Assembly: GCA_035943095.1 (NCBI GenBank)
Contig: DASZCN010000097.1
Span: 1-39,494 of the forward strand
Origin: AG41 sp035943095
GTDB taxonomy: Bacteria; Gemmatimonadota; Gemmatimonadetes; Gemmatimonadales; GWC2-71-9
DNA length: 39,494 bases
Reading direction: 5' to 3'
Shown here piece after piece: positions 9,720 through 18,201 of the stretch (position 1 is its first letter; each line of letters starts with the position of its first letter). The translations under genes and the position numbers were made by a program. The notes under the pieces are model-generated. The model was not told where the DNA came from, ran no database searches, and was given only the letters and a program-made list of their open reading frames with translations.

Positions 9720-9760
9720 CAAAAAGGTCGTGGTGTCTTTCGCAAGTTTCGTAGATTTGC

Positions 9761-9766
9761 TATATT
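9761..9766 (+). promoter_or_regulatory. Candidate -10 element upstream of murC
   Basis: TATATT sits 12 nt before the murC ATG in a short AT-rich stretch that stands out from its surroundings. No good -35 lies 17 nt upstream (TTTCGC). A TAGATTTG sequence at 9752-9759 also fits the TAnnTTTG pattern known from Bacteroidetes -7 boxes. Transcription would start about 5-7 nt before the start codon. The call is inferred from sequence only. Confidence 0.4.
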
Positions 9767-9778
9767 AGCCCCCCACTA

Positions 9779-11167
9779 ATGAACTTGTTTGCAATGGTGG
9801 ATCCCCGTCCGATCCACTTCATGGGGATCGCCGGAGCAGGCATGAGCGGCTTGGCCCTCCTCGCCAGGCAGCAGGGCGTAGCGATAACGGGTTGTGATAA
9901 CGACCCCTCCGGCGCCGCCGATTTGGCAGCCAAAGGGGTGGAAATACGGCGGGGACACGATCCCGAGCACGTGGTTGGCGCTCGGGCGGTCGTGGTCACT
10001 GCTGCTGTACCGGGAGACCACCCGGAGCTGGAGCGAGCACGCGCCCTAGGGGTCCCGGTAGTACGGCGGGCCGACGCCCTCGGCCAGGCCGTCGCCGGAG
10101 GAACGGTGGTCGCCGTGGCGGGCACGCACGGCAAGACGACCACCACGGTGATGGTCACGGAGGCGCTAGCGGCCGCCGGGCGGGATCCTACGGGACTCGC
10201 CGGCGGCCGCGTCGCTAGGTGGGGCGGTAACGCGCGCGTGGGGAATAGCGGCAGCGGATTGTACGTCGTCGAGGCGGACGAGTTCGATCGCGCGTTCCTC
10301 TCGCTCGAGCCCACGGTGGCGGTCGTGAACAACGTCGAGGCCGATCATCTGGAGTGTTACGGCGGCAGCGTGACGGCGCTCGAGGATGCGTTCGTGCAGT
10401 TCGCGGAACGGGCACGTCGGGTGATCGCCGGCGGGGACGACGCCGGTGCGCGGCGCGTCGCGGCACGAGTCTCGGTGCCAGTGTGGCGGGTGGGGACGGG
10501 CAACGACGCCGACGTGCGGATCGGAGCGGTCGAGCTCGCCGAGCGTGGCTCGACGGCTCAGATCGAACTCCCGGGCGGCCGCCGCCCGCTGGTGTTGAAG
10601 CTGCAGGTGCCCGGGCTCCACAACGTTCGCAACGCGGCCGCGGCGCTCGCGGTCGGGCAAGAGCTCGGAGCGGATTTGGAACGGGCGCTCGACGCGCTAG
10701 CCGAGTTCCGTGGCGTGGGGCGCCGGTTCGAGCGGGTCGGTGAAGCGCGAGGCGTGACGGTGATGGACGATTACGCGCATCACCCGACGGAAGTGCAGGC
10801 GACGCTCGCGGCGGCCCGTCAGGCATTTCCGCGGCGGCGCGTGGTGGCGGTGTTTCAGCCGCATCTGTTCTCGCGCACCGCGCTGCACGGTGACGCGTTG
10901 GGCCGGGCGCTCGCGGCGGCCGACGTCGTCGTGGTGGCGCCGATTTACCCGGCGCGCGAGCAGCCGATTGCCGGGGTGACCGCGGAGCTCGTGGCGCGCG
11001 GCGCCACGCGGGCCGGCGCCACCACGGTCGCGGTTCGCGACCGCGCGAGCCTGACGGACCGTGTGGCCGAGACGGTCCGAACGGGCGATGTCGTATTCAC
11101 TCTCGGCGCGGGGGACGTCACACGCGTGGGACCAGAACTGATCGAAAGGTTGGGCAAGCGAGCGTGA
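9779..11167 (+). CDS. murC: UDP-MurNAc:L-alanine ligase MurC
   Basis: A 462-residue cytoplasmic ligase that starts stem-peptide synthesis by joining L-alanine to UDP-MurNAc. It has the N-terminal HFMGIAGAGMSGLA, the P-loop AGTHGKTTTT (about 114-123), VVEADEFDRAFL, and the C-terminal MDDYAHHPTEV and FQPHLFSRT signatures. The ATG at 9779 is the first in frame; a second is at 9794. Neither has a clear Shine-Dalgarno sequence, which fits a very short leader from the nearby -10 box. The end overlaps ftsQ by 4 nt. MurB, often between murC and ftsQ, is absent. Confidence 0.95.
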   Translation: MNLFAMVDPRPIHFMGIAGAGMSGLALLARQQGVAITGCDNDPSGAADLAAKGVEIRRGHDPEHVVGARAVVVTAAVPGDHPELERARALGVPVVRRADALGQAVAGGTVVAVAGTHGKTTTTVMVTEALAAAGRDPTGLAGGRVARWGGNARVGNSGSGLYVVEADEFDRAFLSLEPTVAVVNNVEADHLECYGGSVTALEDAFVQFAERARRVIAGGDDAGARRVAARVSVPVWRVGTGNDADVRIGAVELAERGSTAQIELPGGRRPLVLKLQVPGLHNVRNAAAALAVGQELGADLERALDALAEFRGVGRRFERVGEARGVTVMDDYAHHPTEVQATLAAARQAFPRRRVVAVFQPHLFSRTALHGDALGRALAAADVVVVAPIYPAREQPIAGVTAELVARGATRAGATTVAVRDRASLTDRVAETVRTGDVVFTLGAGDVTRVGPELIERLGKRA

Positions 11168-11904
11168 GCCGCCGGCGTTGGCCCCGGTGGCGGCGACGCG
11201 CCGTGACGGGACTCGCGGGGTCCGCCGTTCTGGGGTCGTGCTGGCTCGCCGCGCCGCTGATGCTGCAGCGGCTCGCGTTTTTTCGGGTGCGTCAGGTCGA
11301 GCTCGTGGGCGTTCGCAATCTGACGCCGGATGCGGTGATCGCGGCGTTGCGGCTCGGGCCCCACGCCAGCGTGTTCAGCGACACGCGCCTCCTCGCGGAT
11401 CGCGTGCGCGGATTGGCGGGCGTGGCGGACGCCCGCGTAATGCGCCGCCTGCCGGCCATGTTGACGGTGGAAGTACGCGAGGTCGAGCCGGCCGCGCTCG
11501 CGCCCGGCCCGCGCGGGTCGAGAGGCCTGGTCGTCCTCGACGCTGCCGGCCGCCCACTGCCGTTCGACCCGGCGCGCTCGGGCCTCGACCTCCCGATCGT
11601 GACCAGTGCAGACTCCGGGGTCGTGGGCGTGCTGGCGCTGATCCAGTCCGTCGACCCGGCGTTGTTCCAAACGATCACCGGCGCCCGGACGGTCGGCCGG
11701 AACGGCGTGTCCATCGAGATCGGGTCGCGCCGGGTGGTGGTCGGCCGCGACGCCGGCCCGGAGGTCATACGATCGGTGGTACTGGTCGCGCAGGATCTCG
11801 CCGTTAAGGGGCGGTCGTACGGGGAGCTCGATGCCCGTTTCGCGGGCCAGGTGGTGGTGCGGCGCAAGGCGACGGCGAGCAAGGGCGGTGAGGGAGGCGC
11901 GTGA
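11164..11904 (+). CDS. ftsQ: Cell-division protein FtsQ/DivIB
   Basis: A 246-residue bitopic division protein. It has a basic cytoplasmic start (RRRWPRWRRRA), one membrane segment (about 14-32), and a periplasmic POTRA-like domain that begins FRVRQVELVGVRNLTPDAVIAAL. A second beta domain follows. FtsQ bridges early and late division proteins and binds FtsL and FtsB. The GTG overlaps the murC stop and the end overlaps ftsA. Sequence conservation in this family is low; the POTRA pattern plus position between murC and ftsA make the call firm. Confidence 0.88.
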   Translation: MSRRRWPRWRRRAVTGLAGSAVLGSCWLAAPLMLQRLAFFRVRQVELVGVRNLTPDAVIAALRLGPHASVFSDTRLLADRVRGLAGVADARVMRRLPAMLTVEVREVEPAALAPGPRGSRGLVVLDAAGRPLPFDPARSGLDLPIVTSADSGVVGVLALIQSVDPALFQTITGARTVGRNGVSIEIGSRRVVVGRDAGPEVIRSVVLVAQDLAVKGRSYGELDARFAGQVVVRRKATASKGGEGGA

Positions 11905-13181
11905 GCCGGGACCGCCAGCTCGTGGCCGGGCTCGATCTCGGCAGCACCAAGACGTGCGCCGTGATCGCGGAAGTCGTGGGCGATCTGCCGCGCATGCCGC
12001 TGGCCAAGGTGCTGGGCGTCGGGTTGGCCAAGAACGCCGGCGTGCGGCGCGGGATGGTGCGCGACATCGACGAGACGAGCCGCTCGATCGTGAGCGCGAT
12101 GCGCGACGCGGAGCGGATGGCGGGCGTCAAGGTGAGCACGGTGACCTGCGGCATCGCCGGGGAGCACGTGAGCGCCCGCACCTCCCCCGGCGTGGTGGCG
12201 GTATCGGGCGACGAGATCACCGCGGAGGACGTGGCGCGCGTCAACGAAGTCGCGCGCGCCGTCTCGCTGGGACGAGACCAGGAGCTCCTGCACGACATCC
12301 CGCAGGAGTACGTGGTCGACCAGCAGCGCGGCATCTCGGATCCCGTGGGGATGACCGGGACCCGGTTGGAAGTCGAGATGTACCTGGTCACCGTGCAGTC
12401 CACGGCCGCGCAGAACTTGCGCAAGAGCGTGGAGCGCGCGCGCTACCGCCCCGTCGAGCTGGTGCTCGAGCCGCTCGCCGCGTCGTACGCGGTGCTGACG
12501 GACGACGAGAAAGAGCTGGGCGTGGCGCTGATCGAGGTGGGCGGGGGCTCGACCGGCGTGGCGATCTTCCACGAGGGCAAGATCCGTCACCTGGCGTCGC
12601 TCAAGTTCGCCGGCGCGCACGTCACGAGCGACCTGGTGGCGGGGCTGGGGGTGACGCAGACCGACGCCGAGCGATTGAAGGAGCGGCACGGCGTGGCGTA
12701 CCAGCCGCTCGTGGACGCGGCGGAGATGATCAATCTGCCGTCCACGCCGAGCCAGGGCGCGCGGCAGGCGTCGCGCGAGCTGTTGTCACACATCATCCAC
12801 CAGCGGGTGGACGAGATCTTCCAGCTCGCGCAGCGCGAGCTCGAGCGGGCGGGGTACGGGGGCGGCCGGCTGCCGGCCGGCGTGGTGTTGACGGGTGGGA
12901 CGGCGCACCTGCCGGGCATGGTGGAGCTCGCCCGCGAGGTGTTCGCCGTGCCGGTGCGGGCGGGGACTCCGGAGCAGGGGATTTCGGGACTCGTCGACAG
13001 CGTGCAGGCGCCGCGCTACGCGGTGCCGGTGGGGCTGGTGCTGTACGCGGCGCGCCGGCTGGCGCTGGGAAGCGCGCACGGCGGAATGGGAGGAGCGGGA
13101 GGCGGCGGAGTGCTGGTGAGGAGTGGAGGCGTCGAGAAGCTGTTCGGACCGCTGAAGCGATGGCTGCAGGACTTCTTCTGA
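11901..13181 (+). CDS. ftsA: Cell-division actin-like protein FtsA
   Basis: A 426-residue actin-fold ATPase that tethers FtsZ to the membrane. The phosphate-1 motif is GLDLGSTKTCAVIAE (about 10-24). The SHS2/1C region follows, then the phosphate-2 motif IEVGGGSTGVAIF and the adenosine motif VVLTGGTAHLPGM. After a glycine-rich linker (about 392-405), the C-terminal VEKLFGPLKRWLQDFF is the expected amphipathic membrane-binding helix. The GTG overlaps the ftsQ stop. ftsZ begins 19 nt downstream. Confidence 0.96.
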   Translation: MSRDRQLVAGLDLGSTKTCAVIAEVVGDLPRMPLAKVLGVGLAKNAGVRRGMVRDIDETSRSIVSAMRDAERMAGVKVSTVTCGIAGEHVSARTSPGVVAVSGDEITAEDVARVNEVARAVSLGRDQELLHDIPQEYVVDQQRGISDPVGMTGTRLEVEMYLVTVQSTAAQNLRKSVERARYRPVELVLEPLAASYAVLTDDEKELGVALIEVGGGSTGVAIFHEGKIRHLASLKFAGAHVTSDLVAGLGVTQTDAERLKERHGVAYQPLVDAAEMINLPSTPSQGARQASRELLSHIIHQRVDEIFQLAQRELERAGYGGGRLPAGVVLTGGTAHLPGMVELAREVFAVPVRAGTPEQGISGLVDSVQAPRYAVPVGLVLYAARRLALGSAHGGMGGAGGGGVLVRSGGVEKLFGPLKRWLQDFF

Positions 13182-13200
13182 TCGGTCACCCGAGGGAGCC

Positions 13201-14379
13201 ATGATCTTCGAGCTCGAAGAGACCGTCTCGCAGAACGCGCGGATGAAAGTCGTCGGCGTGGGGGGTGGTGGCGGCAACGCCCTGAACCGCATGGTCGACG
13301 AGGGACTCCAGGGCGTCGAATTCATCTCCGTAAACACCGACTCGCAGGCCCTGCTCAACAACAAGGCCGACGTGAAGGTGCAGATCGGCAAGAAGCTCAC
13401 CCGCGGGCTGGGCGCGGGCGCGCGCCCCGAAATCGGTCGCCAGGCGATCGAGGAGAACCGCGACGAAGTGCTCCACGGGCTCCAGGGCGCGGACCTGGTG
13501 TTCGTCACCTGTGGCATGGGCGGCGGTACCGGCACCGGGGCCGCGCCGATCATCTCGCAGATCGCGCGCGACCTGGGCGCGCTCACCATCGGCATCGTGA
13601 CCAAGCCGTTCCTGTTCGAAGGCCGGAAGCGGATGCGCCAGGCGGAAATGGGCATCGCCGAGATGCGCAAGCACGTCGACACCATGGTCGTGGTGCCGAA
13701 CGAACGGCTGCTCGCGGTCGTCGGCAAGGGCATCCCGTTCCAGGACGCCCTCAAGAAGGCGGACGAAGTCCTGTTGCACGCCACGCAGGGCATCTCTTCG
13801 CTCATCACCGTCACGGGCATCGTGAACGTGGACTTCGCCGACGTGCGCACCGTGATGCAGAACGGCGGCGCGGCGATCATGGGCACGGGCATGGGGCGGG
13901 GTGAGAACCGGGCCATGGAAGCCGTGCAGCAGGCGATCTCGTCGCCGCTGCTCGACAACATCTCGATCACCGGTGCGACGGGCGTGCTGATCAACATCAC
14001 CGGCGGCGAGGACCTGACGCTCGGTGAGGTCACGCAGATCTCGGACGTGGTGAAGGACGCGGCTGGAGAAGAGGCCGAGATCATCTTCGGGACCGTGAAC
14101 GATCCCGCCATGCACGGTGAGATCCGCGTGACGGTGATCGCGACCGGCTTCGACAGGCCAGCGGGCGCGGAAATGCCGGCGCGGGGAGCGCCGGGCGTCC
14201 TCCCTTTCCGCGACCGGGCGACGCGGGGCGCGCCGATGGCGCCCGGAGCAGGAGCGGGGGCGTACATGAGACCGGCCGAGCAGCCGGCCCGCCGGTCGGC
14301 GCCCACGCCTCCGCCGCCGACGCCAGCCGAAATGAACGAGCTCGAGATCCCCACGTTCATCCGGCGGCAAATGGACTGA
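13201..14379 (+). CDS. ftsZ: Tubulin-like division GTPase FtsZ
   Basis: A 392-residue protein that forms the Z ring. The nucleotide-binding loop GVGGGGGNALNRM is near 19-31 and the tubulin signature GGGTGTG is at 107-113. The T7-loop region reads NVDFADVRTVM. A disordered proline/alanine-rich linker (about 320-378) leads to the C-terminal tail LEIPTFIRRQMD, the peptide that binds FtsA and other partners. The ATG is preceded by GAGGGAG, one of the clearest ribosome sites in the window, as expected for an abundant protein. Its stop overlaps the next start (TGATG). Confidence 0.98.
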   Translation: MIFELEETVSQNARMKVVGVGGGGGNALNRMVDEGLQGVEFISVNTDSQALLNNKADVKVQIGKKLTRGLGAGARPEIGRQAIEENRDEVLHGLQGADLVFVTCGMGGGTGTGAAPIISQIARDLGALTIGIVTKPFLFEGRKRMRQAEMGIAEMRKHVDTMVVVPNERLLAVVGKGIPFQDALKKADEVLLHATQGISSLITVTGIVNVDFADVRTVMQNGGAAIMGTGMGRGENRAMEAVQQAISSPLLDNISITGATGVLINITGGEDLTLGEVTQISDVVKDAAGEEAEIIFGTVNDPAMHGEIRVTVIATGFDRPAGAEMPARGAPGVLPFRDRATRGAPMAPGAGAGAYMRPAEQPARRSAPTPPPPTPAEMNELEIPTFIRRQMD

Positions 14380-15686
14380 TGGGGGGGGGCTGGCGGCTGA
14401 GCCATTACGTCGTCGCCGGCGCGCTCGTCGCCGGCGGCCTCGTCTGGGCCGCGCGCGACGCGTGGCCCTGGCGACGGCCGCTCACCGCGCGTCCCCTCGT
14501 GGTGAACGCGGCCTACGTCGACTTCACCGAAACGCTGGGCCGGCGCGAGACGCTGGGCGACGTCCTGGCGCGGGGCGGCGTGCGCGGGCGCGACTACACG
14601 GCGTTCCTGCGCGCGGCGCACAACCTGCCCGTGCGGCGCCTGCGGCCGGGCCTGGCGTTTCACTTCCGTCGCCTGAAAGCCGACAGCGTCACGACGAGCG
14701 TGACCGTACGGTTGTCGCCCGAGCGTCGGCTGGGCCTCGTGCGAGACGCCCAGAGGGAGGGGGGGGGCTGGACCGAAACCGTCGAAACGATTCCGTGGAC
14801 CATCACCCGCATTCGGGTGACCGGCGTAATCGAGACGTCGCTGTACGATGCGCTCGATAAGGCGGTCGCCGATTCGTTCCTCCCCGTCGGCGAGCGGCGC
14901 CAGCTGGCGTGGGCGATCGCGGACGTGTACGACTGGGAGGTGGACTTCACGCGCGACATCCGCCCCGGCGACCGCTTCACGGTGCTGTTCGAGCGCTTGG
15001 ACTCGTCGGAGGGCGAGCGACGCTTTGGGCGCATCTTGTCGGCACGTGTGGACGTGGCGCGGGTGCCCGACTACGCCTTCTACTTCGAGGATCCGGACCA
15101 GAGCCAGGGTCGAGGAGTCACCGGGTTCTACGACGAGCGCGGGCGGTCGCTGCGGCGCGCGTTCCTCCGCGCGCCATTACAGTTCCGCCGGGTCTCGAGC
15201 CGTTTCGGCGCACGCTTTCATCCCATCTTGCATCGGTGGCGGGCCCACGAGGGCGTGGACTTCTCCGCCCCGTACGGCACGCCGGTGCGCGCCACCGCGG
15301 ACGGCATCGTCACGCGCGTGGGTCGTGAAGACGGCGGGTACGGGAACGTGATCGACGTGCGGCATGCGAACGGCATCCGCACCCGGTACGGGCACCTGTC
15401 GGCGTTCGCCCAGGGCCTGCACACCGGTGAGCACGTGGAGCAGGGTGAGACGATCGGCTACGTCGGGTCCACCGGACTGTCGACCGGACCGCACCTGCAC
15501 TACGAGTTCCTGGTGAACGGCCGCCCGACCAACCCGCAGCGCAAGGACATGGGGGCGGGAACGCCGGTGCCGCAACGGCTGCAGGCCGAATACGCGACTG
15601 TGCGCGACCACCTGCTCACCCAACTCGAGCCGAAGACTCCCGTCGCCGCGCCGGCAGGTCCCGCGGTCGCTACCACGCGCGATTAG
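14379..15686 (+). CDS. M23/LytM-family peptidoglycan endopeptidase
   Basis: A 435-residue envelope protein with a signal anchor near residues 8-24, a long central region, and a C-terminal M23 domain. Zinc-binding motifs are intact: HEGVD (H290, D294) and HLH (H372, H374), with the YGHLSAF loop between. A complete site suggests an active endopeptidase rather than an EnvC/NlpD-type activator, but an activator role cannot be excluded. It starts on the last base of the ftsZ stop, so it is probably translated with ftsZ and may act in septum splitting. A run of nine G occupies codons 2-4 (14381-14389) and a second run of nine lies at 14759-14767. Confidence 0.9.
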   Translation: MGGGWRLSHYVVAGALVAGGLVWAARDAWPWRRPLTARPLVVNAAYVDFTETLGRRETLGDVLARGGVRGRDYTAFLRAAHNLPVRRLRPGLAFHFRRLKADSVTTSVTVRLSPERRLGLVRDAQREGGGWTETVETIPWTITRIRVTGVIETSLYDALDKAVADSFLPVGERRQLAWAIADVYDWEVDFTRDIRPGDRFTVLFERLDSSEGERRFGRILSARVDVARVPDYAFYFEDPDQSQGRGVTGFYDERGRSLRRAFLRAPLQFRRVSSRFGARFHPILHRWRAHEGVDFSAPYGTPVRATADGIVTRVGREDGGYGNVIDVRHANGIRTRYGHLSAFAQGLHTGEHVEQGETIGYVGSTGLSTGPHLHYEFLVNGRPTNPQRKDMGAGTPVPQRLQAEYATVRDHLLTQLEPKTPVAAPAGPAVATTRD

Positions 15687-15700
15687 CTTCCGTTTCATCT

Positions 15701-16384
15701 GTGGAGGTGTACCCCGCCGTTGACGTCCTGGGCGGGCGCGTCGCGCGCTCCGCCGCCGCCGATCCCGTCGCTCTCGTGCAGCAGTACGCTCGCGACGGGG
15801 CCCGCTGGATCCATTTCGTGGACCTCGATCGAGCACTCGGCAAAGGCGAGAACCGCGCGCTCGCGCGCCGGGTGATTGCGGGATCGAAGCCCCGGGTGCA
15901 GGTCGGGGGAGGCCTGATCAGCGAAACCGACATCGCCGAGGTTCTGTCCTGGGGTGCGCGCCGCGTGGTGATCGGCAGCGCGGGCGCGGTCGATCGGGCG
16001 CTGGTCGCGAGACTGATCGGCCAGCACGGAACGGAACGGCTCGCCGTGGGCATCGATGCGCGGGACGGGCGCGTGGCACCCCGCGGGTCGACCGCCGTGC
16101 TCGACATCACCCCGCTCGAGCTTGCCCGGCGAGTGCTCACGGCCGGAGGGCGCACCGTCGTGTATGCCGATGCGACCCGGGACGGAACACTCGTGGGAAC
16201 CGACGTCGGGGGCGCCCGGGCCATCGCGGCTCTCGGGCTGGACGTGATCGTGTCCGGTGGCGTCGCGTCGGTCGACGACTTACGGCGCGCCCGGGACGCC
16301 GGGCTCGCGGGTGCGATCGTGGGCCGGGCACTGCACGAAGGACGATTCACGTTGCGCGAGGCGCTGGCATGCGCCGCCACGTGA
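15701..16384 (+). CDS. Divergent HisA-like (beta/alpha)8 isomerase
   Basis: A 227-residue TIM-barrel protein of the HisA/HisF family. HisA normally isomerises ProFAR in histidine synthesis. Matches include PAVDV with D8, WIHFVDLD, VQVGGG, GIDARDGRVA with D119, SGGVASVDDL and GAIVGRALHEGRFT. Differences from E. coli HisA are marked: loop 1 between VVRL and NDP is almost gone, the arginine of GGGVRSE is replaced (GGGLISE), and the threonine of CTDISRDG is alanine (YADATRDG, A156). No other histidine genes are near. It may be a real but trimmed HisA or a paralogue with another job. GTG is the only sensible start; the end overlaps the next gene by 16 nt. Confidence 0.75.
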   Translation: MEVYPAVDVLGGRVARSAAADPVALVQQYARDGARWIHFVDLDRALGKGENRALARRVIAGSKPRVQVGGGLISETDIAEVLSWGARRVVIGSAGAVDRALVARLIGQHGTERLAVGIDARDGRVAPRGSTAVLDITPLELARRVLTAGGRTVVYADATRDGTLVGTDVGGARAIAALGLDVIVSGGVASVDDLRRARDAGLAGAIVGRALHEGRFTLREALACAAT

Positions 16385-18201
16385 CGCTCGGTCTCACCGC
16401 GCTCCGCGCCACCGGGCTCAGCGCGCTCGCGTTGCTCGCCTGGAACCCGACGGCCGCGCGCCACGAGTCGAGTGGCGGCGCGCCGCTCGTGCTGCTCGAC
16501 GCGTCGCTCAGCATGGCGGAGCCGAAGGGTCGGTGGCGCGAGGCGCTGGACACCGCGCGGCGGATCGCACAGGGGGGGGGGACCATTTGGCGATTTGGCG
16601 AGCGCGTGACCGGATTCGACACGCTGCCACCCGGAGACGGCGCGAGCCGGCTGGCACCCGCGGTGGCGGCCGCCGCGGCGCGCGGCGGGCCCATGGTCGT
16701 CGTCACGGACGGCGCCATCAGCGACGCGGCAGATATCCCCCCGGATCTACTCCGCCGCGCCCGGATCGTGTCGCTCCCCCGCGCACCGTTCTTCGATGCG
16801 TTCGTTTCCGATATCGCTGCTCCGCGGAGAATCGGAACGGACGATAGTCTCCGACTCAGCGTCACCTACGGCACGGCCGGTAAGGAGGCCGGTGATAAGG
16901 CCCGTAAAAAGCCGGGGAAAGGGGAAGCGGGAAAAGCGACGCTCGCGCTGAGCCTCGCGGGCAAGCGACTCCTCTCTCGGCCGGTTGTGTTACCGGACAG
17001 TGGGATGGTAACCACCGAGTTCACCCTTCCCCCTTCCCCGGCCTCTCACGGGCCTCTTACCGGCCCTTCACGGGCCTCTCTACCCGCGGGCTGGCAGGTG
17101 CTGGAAGTGCGATTGGAAGGTGTGGCCGGCGACGCCGAGCCCCGCGACGACGCACGGCGGTTCGTGATCGAAGTGAGTCCCCAGCCATCCGTCGTGCTCC
17201 TCGCATCGCCGCCCGACTGGGAGACCCGATTCCTGGCCCGCACCCTGGCGGACGTGGCGCGTCTGCCCGTGCGGACGTTCGTCGAGACGGAGCGCCCGGG
17301 CAAAGGCTGGCGCGATGCGGTGACACTCGAGAGCCGGCCCGCGGGGGAGGTGGCACGGGCGGTGGCGTCGGCTCAGCTCCTGATCGAGGCCGGCGACCCC
17401 GCCGCCTTCACCGGGTTCGTGCCCAAGGGTGCGATGCTGCTCTGGCCCGGCCCGGGGGGGAGTCGGCAGGACGGCGATTGGTACGTGCAACCGCCCGGTC
17501 CCTCGCCGCTGGCTGCGGCGCTCGCGGGTGTCGCCTGGGACTCGCTTCCCCCAGCGGCGTCGCTCGCCGAGCTCCCGCCGGACAGCTCCGCGGTCGTCGT
17601 GCTGGCTGCCCGACTCGCGCGTCGCGGCCCGCCGCGTCCGGTGCTCGTGTTGTCGGAGCGCGACGGGCGCCGCCGTGCGGTGATTGCGGCGGGCGGGTTG
17701 TATCGCTGGGCGTTCCGGGGAGGGGCGAGCGGCGAAGCGTATCGGGCTCTCGTAGCTGGAGTGTCGGATTGGTTGCTGGAACAGGGAGCGGGGAGCAGGG
17801 AGCGGTTCCTTCCGGTGACGTACGAGACTCCGAACGGGACGCCGCTTGTTTGGCGCTGGGAGACTCCGGGCACGGCGCGGGACATTGTTCTGTCGCTCGC
17901 AACGGATAAAGGGCAGCGCGTCGATACGCTACGCTTCGATGCGGGCGGGCGGGCGGAGCTGCACCTGCCGCCGGGCGCGTACCGCTACTCGGTGCGGGAT
18001 GGACCGGAGCATGGCCTGGTCGTCGTGGACGACTACTCGGACGAGTGGCGGCCGGCCGCTCGTGTACTCACCTCCCAGCCGGGGGCGGCCGACGGGCGGT
18101 CCGTGCCTGTGGCGCTGCGGGACCGGTGGTGGCTCTTCGTCCTTGCGACGCTTGCGTTCGCGACGGAGTGGGCGTGGCGGCGGCGCCAGGGGCTGCCCTG
18201 A
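16369..18201 (+). CDS. von Willebrand factor A-type membrane protein, function unknown
   Basis: A 610-residue protein with an N-terminal hydrophobic segment (about 8-26), then a vWA-like domain whose MIDAS-type motif DASLS is at 44-48 and whose VVVTDGAISD (D114) fits the second metal-site strand. The rest is mostly beta-rich extracytoplasmic sequence, ending with a membrane helix (WWLFVLATLAFATEWAW) and a basic tail. The general layout recalls BatA/BatB-type or related aerotolerance-operon proteins, but I cannot assign a role. Three repeat-derived stretches interrupt it: residues about 171-189, 221-239 and 471-480. A run of ten G lies at 16572-16581. The stop overlaps the ftsY start. Confidence 0.7.
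   Translation: MRRHVTLGLTALRATGLSALALLAWNPTAARHESSGGAPLVLLDASLSMAEPKGRWREALDTARRIAQGGGTIWRFGERVTGFDTLPPGDGASRLAPAVAAAAARGGPMVVVTDGAISDAADIPPDLLRRARIVSLPRAPFFDAFVSDIAAPRRIGTDDSLRLSVTYGTAGKEAGDKARKKPGKGEAGKATLALSLAGKRLLSRPVVLPDSGMVTTEFTLPPSPASHGPLTGPSRASLPAGWQVLEVRLEGVAGDAEPRDDARRFVIEVSPQPSVVLLASPPDWETRFLARTLADVARLPVRTFVETERPGKGWRDAVTLESRPAGEVARAVASAQLLIEAGDPAAFTGFVPKGAMLLWPGPGGSRQDGDWYVQPPGPSPLAAALAGVAWDSLPPAASLAELPPDSSAVVVLAARLARRGPPRPVLVLSERDGRRRAVIAAGGLYRWAFRGGASGEAYRALVAGVSDWLLEQGAGSRERFLPVTYETPNGTPLVWRWETPGTARDIVLSLATDKGQRVDTLRFDAGGRAELHLPPGAYRYSVRDGPEHGLVVVDDYSDEWRPAARVLTSQPGAADGRSVPVALRDRWWLFVLATLAFATEWAWRRRQGLP
16875..16936 (+). repeat. GGCCGGGGAAGGG-family repeat, copy 1 (in vWA gene)
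   Basis: A degenerate series of GGCCSGTRA units ends in GCCGGGGAAAGGGGAAGCGG. It encodes a lysine/glycine-rich stretch (KEAGDKARKKPGKGEAGK) that looks like an added linker. It shares the core CCGGGGAA and the 3' GAAGCG with the copies at 19056 and 31330, and is inverted relative to the copy at 17023. Confidence 0.75.
17023..17082 (-). repeat. GGCCGGGGAAGGG-family repeat, copy 2 (inverted, in vWA gene)
   Basis: Read on the minus strand this gives GGCCSGTRA units followed by GGCCGGGGAAGGGGGAAGGG, matching copy 1 in order and content. In the vWA protein it encodes a serine/proline-rich stretch (PPSPASHGPLTGPSRAS). The two copies could pair as a long stem around 86 nt of coding sequence. Confidence 0.75.
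17781..17809 (+). repeat. GGGAGCR heptamer repeat, copy 1 (in vWA gene)
   Basis: Three tandem 7-bp units (GGGAGCG, GGGAGCA, GGGAGCG) are followed by GTTCC. Bases 17781-17806 are identical to 28770-28795 in mtaB. Here they are read as EQGAGSRERF, a different frame from mtaB. Confidence 0.9.

Noticed and set aside
9705..9721. Two TTGACA boxes near the end of murG as -35 elements for murC
   Set aside because: They lie 39 nt or more before the TATATT box, and 17 nt downstream of each there is no -10-like sequence.
12786..14663. 625-residue minus-strand open frame opposite ftsA, ftsZ and the M23 gene
   Set aside because: It is a shadow of codon bias opposite unmistakable ftsZ; its Ser/Arg/Pro-rich low-complexity sequence has no recognisable fold.
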